NCBI GenBank assembly: GCA_900316845.1
Contig: ONEG01000015.1
Span: forward strand, 1-50,928
Reading direction: 5' to 3'
DNA length: 50,928 nucleotides
Source: an uncultured Bacteroidales bacterium
Lineage (GTDB): Bacteria > Bacteroidota > Bacteroidia > Bacteroidales > Paludibacteraceae
Shown here piece after piece: positions 45,538 through 50,928 of the stretch (position 1 is its first letter; each line of letters starts with the position of its first letter). The translations under genes and the position numbers were made by a program. Below the pieces are notes generated by a model. The model did not search any database. It was not told the origin of the DNA and saw only the letters and a program-made list of their open reading frames with translations.

Positions 45538-47886
45538 ATGAAAAAACTGCTTCTTATTGACGCTTACGCGATGATTTTCCGCGCGTATTATGCGTTTATC
45601 CGTGCCCCGCGCATGAATAGTAAAGGCGAGAACACCTCGGCCATCTTTGGTTTTTGCATCACGCTCGATGACCTCATCAAAAAGATCAACCCAACCCACA
45701 TAGGGGTGGCTTTTGACCCTGCAGGAGGCACTTTCCGCCACGAGGCGTACGAGCAATACAAAGCCCAGCGCCCCGAGACCCCGGAAGACATCCGCAAGGC
45801 GGTTCCTGTCATCAAGCAGCTCCTTGAGGCGATGAATATACCCATTCTCGAAGTCCCCGGTTTCGAGGCGGATGACGTCATCGGTACGCTCTCCCATATG
45901 GGAGAAAAAGCCGGATACGAAGTCTATATGGCGACGCCCGACAAGGACTACGGCCAGCTCGTTTCCGATCATGTGTTCATGTATCGTCCCCGCCATACGG
46001 GCGGTTTCGAGCTCATGGGTCCCAAGGAGGTCTGCGACAAATACGGTCTGCAGTATAAAGAGCAGGTTATCGATCTCTTAGGCCTCATGGGCGATGCCAG
46101 CGATAATATACCCGGCTGCAAAGGCGTCGGCGAGAAAACGGCGGTGGCGTTGCTCCGGCAGTTCGGCTCTATCGAAAACATGCTTGCCCATACGGACGAG
46201 ATCAAAGGTGCCCTGCGTACCAAAGTGGAGTCCCAGGTTGAAGAGATCAAGTTCTCCAAATTCCTGGCTACCATCCGTACGGATGTGCCCATTGCTTTGG
46301 ACGAGTCGCTCCTGGCAAAAAAAGAACCCAACCTCGATGCCCTCACAAAGCTTTATCAGGACCTCGAGTTCAACACCCTGCTCCGCAAACTCTCTCCGGC
46401 ATCTAACGCTTCTGGTATATCTAGTGCATCTGGTACGACTAGTGCGACTAAGTCCTCTGCCAAGTCCGCAAAACCCGCCGATCCGAATCAGCTGGATCTC
46501 TTTGCCGATCCGGAGGAGCAAAATGACCAAATGGTAAATGACCAAATGGTAAATGCATTCGACACCATCGAGAACCGCCTTTGCCAATATCTCCTCAACC
46601 CCGAAGTGGCATTCAATCCTAATAAAGAACCCGACTGGGATGCCCTCAAAGCCGATGCCGACCTCTGGAACCTCTATAACGAGGTCGAACTGCCCTTGGT
46701 GCCCGTCCTTAGGGAGATGGAGGCTGCCGGCGTGCGGATCGATGTGCCCAAACTCAAACAGGCGGAAGAGGCGCTGACCGAAGAACTCAATGCGCTTGAG
46801 CAGCGTATCTACGCGCTCGCGGGCGAACCTTTTAATATTAACAGCCCCCGACAGGTGGGCGAACTGCTCTTCGATAAACTCCAACTCGACTCCAAGGCCA
46901 AAAAATCCAAAACAGGCCAGTACTCCACTTCCGAAGAAGTACTGGTTGCGTTGAAGGAAAAACACGAGATAGTCGGACTAATCTTAGACTATAGAGAACT
47001 CAAAAAGCTTATCTCGACCTATATCTCTACGCTGCCGGGTTACATCGCGGAGGACGGAAAGATCCACACGACCTATAACCAGACGGTCACGGCTACCGGT
47101 CGTCTCTCATCCTCCAACCCTAACCTCCAGAACCTGCCGATCCGTTCCGAGCGCGGGCGGTTTATCCGCGAAGCGGTCATCCCCGATGAAGGGTGTCTCT
47201 TCCTCTCCGCCGACTATAGTCAGATTGAGCTGCGGCTCATGGCGCATTTCAGTCAGGACGAGCACATGTTGGCAGCCTTCCGCTCCGGTCAGGATATCCA
47301 CGCTGCTACGGCGGCGAAGATTTACGGTCTGCCGATTGACCAAGTGACCAAAGACCAGCGCCGCAAAGCTAAGACTGCGAACTTCGGTATCATCTATGGT
47401 ATCTCGGCTTTCGGCTTGGCGCAACAACTCGATTGCAGCCGCTCCGAAGCCAAACAACTCATCGACGACTATTTTGCCGCCTTCCCGAGGGTCATCAGCT
47501 ATATTGAGTCCCAGAAAGAGCTCGCGCGCCAGAAAGGCTACGCAGAGACGCTCTTCGGCCGCAAACGCTACTTGCCGGATATCCATTCCCACAATGCTAC
47601 CGTCCGCTCCTTCGCAGAGCGCAACGCCGTCAACGCGCCCATCCAGGGAACCGCCGCAGATATCATCAAGATGGCGATGGTCTCTATCCATCGCCGCTTA
47701 AAAGAGGAAAATCTCCAAGCCCAGATGATCATGCAGGTTCACGACGAACTCAATTTCAACGTACCTGCCGCTGAAGTGGATCGCGTGCGTGAGATCGTCG
47801 TCTCTGAGATGCAGAATGCCGTTCATCTGTCCATACCCCTGATTGCGGAATGTGGGGTGGGAGAGAATTGGTTGGTGGCACACTGA
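45538..47886 (+). CDS. polA: DNA polymerase I lacking most of the 3'-5' exonuclease domain
   Basis: 782 residues against ~920 in the family. The 5'-nuclease domain (1-284) has its acidic residues (PGFEADDVIGTL, TPDKDYGQL, GDASDNIPG). A low-complexity linker (285-340) with a 15-bp repeat (NDQMVNDQMVN, 329-339) leads into FDTIENRLCQYLLNPE (341-356), which looks like the C-terminal remnant of the proofreading domain. The polymerase domain (377-782) is complete: TGRLSSSNPNLQNLP, motif A SADYSQIELR, motif B KAKTANFGIIYG, motif C QVHDEL. No Exo I DxE, Exo II or Exo III motif is visible. Last gene of the T9SS-to-polA run. Confidence 0.93.
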   Translation: MKKLLLIDAYAMIFRAYYAFIRAPRMNSKGENTSAIFGFCITLDDLIKKINPTHIGVAFDPAGGTFRHEAYEQYKAQRPETPEDIRKAVPVIKQLLEAMNIPILEVPGFEADDVIGTLSHMGEKAGYEVYMATPDKDYGQLVSDHVFMYRPRHTGGFELMGPKEVCDKYGLQYKEQVIDLLGLMGDASDNIPGCKGVGEKTAVALLRQFGSIENMLAHTDEIKGALRTKVESQVEEIKFSKFLATIRTDVPIALDESLLAKKEPNLDALTKLYQDLEFNTLLRKLSPASNASGISSASGTTSATKSSAKSAKPADPNQLDLFADPEEQNDQMVNDQMVNAFDTIENRLCQYLLNPEVAFNPNKEPDWDALKADADLWNLYNEVELPLVPVLREMEAAGVRIDVPKLKQAEEALTEELNALEQRIYALAGEPFNINSPRQVGELLFDKLQLDSKAKKSKTGQYSTSEEVLVALKEKHEIVGLILDYRELKKLISTYISTLPGYIAEDGKIHTTYNQTVTATGRLSSSNPNLQNLPIRSERGRFIREAVIPDEGCLFLSADYSQIELRLMAHFSQDEHMLAAFRSGQDIHAATAAKIYGLPIDQVTKDQRRKAKTANFGIIYGISAFGLAQQLDCSRSEAKQLIDDYFAAFPRVISYIESQKELARQKGYAETLFGRKRYLPDIHSHNATVRSFAERNAVNAPIQGTAADIIKMAMVSIHRRLKEENLQAQMIMQVHDELNFNVPAAEVDRVREIVVSEMQNAVHLSIPLIAECGVGENWLVAH
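46521..46555 (+). repeat. 15-bp tandem repeat in polA at the domain junction
   Basis: AAATGACCAAATGGT in two exact copies plus AAATG. The same 15-mer occurs once at 27258. In frame, reading NDQMV twice. Confidence 0.92.
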
Positions 47887-47893
47887 ATACCCC

Positions 47894-47954
47894 CTAAAGT
47901 GACTCTAAAGTAAGTCCATTTCCGTTACCATCTCGCGACCACATCGCGACCATT
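47894..47954. repeat. Two different 11-bp tandem repeats after polA
   Basis: CTAAAGTGACT / CTAAAGTAAGT (47894-47915) and CCATCTCGCGA / CCACATCGCGA / CCATTA (47928-47954). Both have an 11-base period but unrelated sequence, side by side in an 85-base spacer. Confidence 0.75.
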
Positions 47955-47971
47955 ACGTACGTTATAGCCCT

Positions 47972-48787
47972 ATGCGATTCCTGTCTGTCTTTTTACTCAT
48001 CCGCGTCCTTTGCATCGGAAACTCCTTCTCCTGGGACGCCGTAGAACAAGAGTTAGTGCCGTTGTGCGATGCCAAAGGCATCGAAGTGGAGATCCACAAC
48101 CTTTATTATGGCGGTTGTTCCTTAGCCCAACACGCAGATTTTCTCATGCGTGACACCGCCGCCTATTCCCATCGCGTCTGTTCTAACCAATCTCCTTCCC
48201 TTCATGGGAGGGACGGGGAGGGTTTTCGTCTCATCAAAGATACCATCACTCTCCGCCAAGCGCTCCGGGATGGCAAATACGATTATATCTCCCTCCAGCA
48301 GGCGAGCCATGACTCCGGCATTCGTGCTTCTTACGAGCCCTGGCTATCTCTCCTTATCGACACCGTCCGAGCCTATCAACCCGAGGCGCAGATCTGCTGG
48401 ATGCAGACTTGGGCGTATAGCCGCGATGCCAGACATCCCGCCTATCCGCGTTACCATAATGACCAGCAGGAGATGTGGGATAGTATTCAGGCTTGCACGC
48501 GCTATGTGCAACAAATAGCAAATGACCAAATGATCGTGGTTCCTTGCGGCACCGCCGTTCAGCTGGCGCGCCGGACAAAACTCGGCGATACGCTCTGCCG
48601 CGACGGCTATCACCTGAATTATGTCTATGGCCGCTACACGGCTGCCTGCGTCTGGTATGAAATTCTGACCGGAAAAGATGTACGGCGCAACCGCTATAAG
48701 AATCCGCAAATGACCTGCCGTCAGAGGCGTTTAACGCAACGTGCTGCGCATCAGGCCAACCATGCAGGATTGCTTCGTAATCCTTAG
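47972..48787 (+). CDS. DUF4886 SGNH-like hydrolase
   Basis: 271 residues. The DUF4886 pattern is present: CIGNSFSWDAVEQEL with the likely nucleophile Ser, LYYGGCSLAQHADF, ISLQQASHDSGI, and the C-terminal RDGYHLNYVYGRYTAA with the Asp/His pair. Related to SGNH esterases, possibly acting on acylated sugars; substrate unknown. The N-terminus (MRFLSVFLLIRVLCIG) runs directly into the first motif, so a cleavable signal is doubtful. It carries a palindromic element (SPSLHGRDGEGF, ~73-84) and a short repeat (IANDQM). Confidence 0.8.
   Translation: MRFLSVFLLIRVLCIGNSFSWDAVEQELVPLCDAKGIEVEIHNLYYGGCSLAQHADFLMRDTAAYSHRVCSNQSPSLHGRDGEGFRLIKDTITLRQALRDGKYDYISLQQASHDSGIRASYEPWLSLLIDTVRAYQPEAQICWMQTWAYSRDARHPAYPRYHNDQQEMWDSIQACTRYVQQIANDQMIVVPCGTAVQLARRTKLGDTLCRDGYHLNYVYGRYTAACVWYEILTGKDVRRNRYKNPQMTCRQRRLTQRAAHQANHAGLLRNP
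48191..48223 (+). repeat. Palindromic element copy 4, inside the DUF4886 gene
   Basis: TCTCCTTCCCTTC / GGGAGGG with arm ACGGGGAGGGT, read as SPSLHGRDGEG. It forms an insertion between the GGCSLAQH and ISLQQAS motifs. Confidence 0.75.
48513..48534 (+). repeat. Short 7/8-bp repeat in the DUF4886 gene
   Basis: AAATAGC, AAATGACC, AAATGAT in tandem. It contains AAATGACCAAATG, also found at 27258 and 46521. Confidence 0.65.
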
Positions 48788-48810
48788 CCCTCGCCGTGGG
48801 CGATTGCTGC

Positions 48811-48862
48811 AAAACCAAAAAAGAAAAACCTCACTTGAAAGTAAACTTTCAGATGAGGTTTT
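48811..48862 (-). terminator. Intrinsic terminator of the tRNA gene
   Basis: Stem arms 48825-48841 and 48846-48862 (one mismatch, one G-U) followed on the minus strand by a T-rich run (plus 48811-48828). It could also stop plus-strand transcription from the DUF4886 gene. Confidence 0.8.
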
Positions 48863-48875
48863 CTATTCCGTTTTG

Positions 48876-48949
48876 TGATCCATGCAGGATTCAAACCTGC
48901 AACCCCCACATCCGTAGTGTGGTACTCTATTCAGTTGAGCTAATGGACC
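48876..48949 (-). tRNA. tRNA-Arg (anticodon ACG)
   Basis: 74 bases forming a full cloverleaf on the minus strand: acceptor GGTCCAT / ATGGATC, anticodon stem CCACA / TGTGG around loop CTACGGA (anticodon ACG, reading CGN after A34-to-inosine editing), and T arm with GGTTTGAATCC. The CCA end is not encoded. It has its own promoter and terminator. Confidence 0.95.
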
Positions 48950-48970
48950 GTTTTTTTTCAAAAGCGGGTG

Positions 48971-49002
48971 CAAAGGTACTGCTTTTTTTTGACATGACCA
49001 AA
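48971..49002 (-). promoter_or_regulatory. Promoter of tRNA-Arg
   Basis: On the minus strand TTTG (plus 48999-49002), 20 bases, TACCTTTG (plus 48971-48978). The -7 box ends 22 bases before the mature 5' end at 48949. Confidence 0.85.
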
Positions 49003-49180
49003 TTTTTTTGAGAAAAAATGCAATTTTTGTGCAATTTTGTCAAATATTGGCTGTTTTTTCTGTAATCCAATCAAACGGGTTACCGCTTTTTGTGTATCTT
49101 TAATCCCCCAACCCCTTAACTGGATTGACGTTTTTTTTGTGCAAAAACGCAGTAAAAATGCATAAAATCGCATATTTTTT
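49003..49180. other. Gene-free stretch between tRNA-Arg and the AraC gene
   Basis: Together with its flanking promoters this is a ~300-base gap (48950-49255). It is AT-rich with poly-T runs and a direct repeat TGCAATTTT at 49020 and 49030. A minus-strand reading frame across it runs through both promoters and has no recognisable features, so no gene is called. Confidence 0.5.
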
Positions 49181-49212
49181 CTTGCATATGTCATAAAAAA
49201 GCAGTATCTTTG
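49181..49212 (+). promoter_or_regulatory. Promoter of the AraC-type regulator
   Basis: CTTG 49181-49184, 20 bases, TATCTTTG 49205-49212. The extended -33 stretch reads CTTGCATATGTCA. Confidence 0.85.
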
Positions 49213-49255
49213 CGGCGGATTTTGGATAACAGACCTAAAACATGGCACTTTTTTG

Positions 49256-50149
49256 ATGTCTCAAGTAGAAAAAAAGGAAATATTACAAGAGATCACTCCT
49301 CTGGAGGAACATGATTTCATGTTCGTGGCCGATCGTCATAAGGCCGGCTATGATTATCCGCTTCACCGGCATGAGTTGTTTGAACTCAATTTTGTGGAGC
49401 ATGGAGCCGGTTGTGAACGTATTGTAGGTGATTCCGTTGAGTTTTTAGGAGAGTATGATCTGGTGCTGATTACCTCACCGAATTTGGAGCATCAATGGGC
49501 ACAGGGGAATTGCCAAAGCAAAGATATTCACGAAGTGACCATCCAATTTTACCTTGATTTCAAAAACAGCAAGTTCTTTGATACCAACCCAATGCGTTCG
49601 ATCAAACAAATGTTCATCCGGGCGCAGCGCGGTCTCTCTTTCCCATCTTCGGCGATAATGATGGTATATCCGAGGATCATGAGATTATCGCAAATCAAGG
49701 AAGGTTTTTATTCTTTAATGGAGCTCTTTAATATACTTTACGAGTTATCGAAATTTGACGATGTCCGCGAATTGTCTTCTTCCTCTTTTGCGCGCGTACA
49801 AACTAATATGGAGAGCAGACGCGTAGCCAAAGTGAAAGACTTTGTCGCAGCCCATTATATAGAAGAGATTCGCCTGAATCAAATGAGTAAAATGGTCAAT
49901 ATGTCACCTACCGCCTTTTCCCGTTTTTTCAAACTGCGGACAGGAAAAACGCTGGCCGAATATATTGTGGATGTACGTCTTGGGCACGCTACGCGCATGC
50001 TGATAGACACCAAAGAGCCTGTATCGCAAATCTGTTTCTCTTGCGGATTCAATACACTCACTAATTTCAACCGCCTTTTCAGGAAGCGGAAAGGTTGTTC
50101 TCCAACCGAATTTCGGGAAAAATATGCCAAAACAAAGGTAATAGTGTAG
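49256..50149 (+). CDS. AraC-family transcriptional regulator
   Basis: 297 residues from ATG 49256. An N-terminal cupin-like sensor domain (~15-100, HKAGYDYPLHRHELFELNFV split as PLHRHELFELNF) is followed by a C-terminal double helix-turn-helix (~195-290): RLNQMSKMVNMSPTAFSRFF and the signature GFNTLTNFNRLFRKRKGCSP. Probably senses a sugar and activates the adjacent glycosidase gene. Its C-terminus is a paralog of the fragment at 50838-50928. Confidence 0.93.
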   Translation: MSQVEKKEILQEITPLEEHDFMFVADRHKAGYDYPLHRHELFELNFVEHGAGCERIVGDSVEFLGEYDLVLITSPNLEHQWAQGNCQSKDIHEVTIQFYLDFKNSKFFDTNPMRSIKQMFIRAQRGLSFPSSAIMMVYPRIMRLSQIKEGFYSLMELFNILYELSKFDDVRELSSSSFARVQTNMESRRVAKVKDFVAAHYIEEIRLNQMSKMVNMSPTAFSRFFKLRTGKTLAEYIVDVRLGHATRMLIDTKEPVSQICFSCGFNTLTNFNRLFRKRKGCSPTEFREKYAKTKVIV

Positions 50150-50190
50150 CATCTGCTAAAAAAGTGTCAGTATATATCAAAAAATAGCAG

Positions 50191-50198
50191 TAATTTTG
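50191..50198 (+). promoter_or_regulatory. -7 box of the GH26 gene without a -33 box
   Basis: TAATTTTG followed by CAGCG. The expected -33 position (50167-50170) reads TCAG, not YTTG, which would fit an activator-dependent promoter next to the AraC gene. Confidence 0.55.
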
Positions 50199-50222
50199 CA
50201 GCGTATTTTGCAAAGTACTGCT

Positions 50223-50717
50223 ATGAGAAACAAAATTATCCTCTTTTCGCTTCTGTTAAGTTGCGTCGGTTGCAAGGCTCAGAACGTGCCTGAACAACTG
50301 CAACCCACTGTATCCTATACCTTGTGTAACTCCAATGCCACTGCCGAGGCGCAGCAACTTTGGAGCGTTTTGTGTTCCGAATACGGTAAGCGTGCCGTGA
50401 GCGGCGTGGTGGCTAATGTGGACTGGAACACCCGTGAGACGGAGAACGTCTATCAATGGACGGGCAAGTACCCTGCGCTGAACGTATTCGACTTCATCAA
50501 TATCCATGCCTCGAAGGATGTCAACCCGCAAGGCTGGCTCGACTATAGTGACCTCACTCCCGTTACCGATTGGTTCAATGCCGGCGGTGTTGTTGGATGT
50601 ATGTGGCATTGGCAGAATGCGGCAACGGCGATGAAGTGGATATGTCACTATGGAGTAAGATCTGGCATGAAGGAAGCCGTTGGAGCTGGTTCATCTGCCC
50701 GATCTTCTCTTCGATAG
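50223..50717 (+). pseudogene. GH26-like beta-mannanase, N-terminal part only
   Basis: Starts at ATG 50223 with a lipoprotein signal (LLSCVGC). The next ~115 residues fit the start of GH26 mannanases: EYGKRAVSGVVANVDWN, YPALNVFDFINIH, DYSDLTPVTDWFNAGGVVG and MWHWQ. After about base 50628 the family match ends and the frame runs through unrelated sequence to a stop at 50717. Intact GH26 enzymes are ~350 or more residues. Either a real rearrangement or a chimeric assembly. Confidence 0.7.
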
Positions 50718-50826
50718 TCATACGGGAGAGTAACGATTCGATAAACCGGTCTTCTTCACTTTGCGGAGTGCAAGCGATAAAAGTAGAATGGATAAAAGTA
50801 GAAAGGATAAGATAATAGTTTTTCAT
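50575..50826 (-). pseudogene. GH3-like beta-glucosidase, N-terminal part only
   Basis: From ATG 50826: signal sequence (ending FIACTP, encoded by 15-bp repeats), then FIESLLSRMTIEEKIGQMNQ, the standard start of a GH3 catalytic domain. The match stops near base 50672 and unrelated codons follow. It faces the GH26 fragment head to head. It follows the second AraC gene by 11 bases. Confidence 0.7.
50776..50810 (-). repeat. 15-bp tandem repeat in the GH3 signal peptide
   Basis: Plus-strand GATAAAAGTAGAATG then GATAAAAGTAGAAAG, plus a partial third. It encodes STFIHSTFI. Confidence 0.9.
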
Positions 50827-50837
50827 GGTAGTGGATA

Positions 50838-50928
50838 TTAGAATCGTTCGCGGAACTCGGAGGGGGTACAGCCTTTGGACTCCCGGAAGAGACGGTTAAA
50901 ATGGCTGAGTGTGTTGAAACCACAGGAG
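50838..50928 (-). CDS. AraC-family regulator, C-terminal end, runs off the window
   Basis: The last 30 codons of a second AraC-type gene, ending with stop TAA (plus 50838-50840). It reads CGFNTLSHFNRLFRESKGCT then PSEFRERF, the signature of the second helix-turn-helix. Similar at protein level to the 49256 gene but diverged in DNA, so a paralog and not a copied assembly segment. The rest lies beyond base 50928. Confidence 0.85.
   Translation of the reverse strand, partial: SCGFNTLSHFNRLFRESKGCTPSEFRERF

Noticed and set aside
48958..49248. A 96-codon minus-strand reading frame upstream of tRNA-Arg
   Set aside because: It covers both the tRNA promoter and the AraC promoter, is AT-driven in composition and has no recognisable motif.

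Overview
The window comes from a member of the Bacteroidota, almost certainly order Bacteroidales. Three things support this: a complete gldKLMN set plus porQ and a porP/sprF gene of the type IX secretion system (T9SS); a b558-type succinate dehydrogenase/fumarate reductase; and nearly every recognisable promoter has the Bacteroidota form, YTTG, exactly 20 bases, then TAnnTTTG. Large secreted repeat proteins, a pectate lyase and fragments of GH26 and GH3 glycosidases suggest a polysaccharide-degrading gut or rumen anaerobe. Genus cannot be decided from the sequence.

Layout. 1-800: a small toxin-antitoxin pair ending in a terminator. 844-15106: four tightly spaced genes for exported proteins, namely a 2364-residue InlB-repeat adhesin, a 1382-residue surface protein, a 130-residue protein with a C-terminal sorting-like segment, and an 855-residue Ig-like protein. 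15101-18054: a divergent pair (outer-membrane barrel with helix-hairpin-helix N-terminus; flippase-like membrane protein) on a perfectly symmetric promoter. 18145-23430: CBM20-GH77 glucanotransferase (+) convergent with porQ-cmk-ispH (-). 23570-28053: acid phosphatase and sdhCAB. 28141-33462: secreted nuclease (+) abutting pectate lyase-ybeY-nucleoside recognition protein (-). 33523-34893: methyltransferase and cobalamin adenosyltransferase. 35023-47886: a close-packed run of 13 genes joining the T9SS core (porP-gldKLMN) to ftsX, DUF3098, uppP, truB, queA, ung and polA. 47972-48949: a DUF4886 hydrolase and tRNA-Arg. 49256-50928: an AraC gene and a GH26 fragment, facing a GH3 fragment and a second AraC across a break at about 50.63-50.68 kb.

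How the genes fit together. The T9SS machine (GldKLMN, PorP, PorQ) probably exports the surface proteins. Four exported proteins share a short C-terminal tail of about 25 residues that could be their sorting signal. Succinate/fumarate metabolism (sdhCAB) and the cobalamin adenosyltransferase fit a succinate-to-propionate fermentation, but that is inference.

Most unusual signals. (1) A family of palindromic elements of about 34 bp sits inside coding sequences in more than one reading frame, always in the coding orientation, resembling the logic of Rickettsia palindromic elements. (2) At least 17 loci carry short tandem repeats with units of 7, 8, 11, 14 or 15 bp, in and between genes. They include non-triplet 11-mers between the start codon and the signal peptide of the giant adhesin, a candidate phase switch. 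(3) PolA has lost most of its proofreading domain, with one of these repeats at the deletion point. (4) Promoters share an extended -33 box, and two divergent pairs overlap it with identical symmetric geometry.
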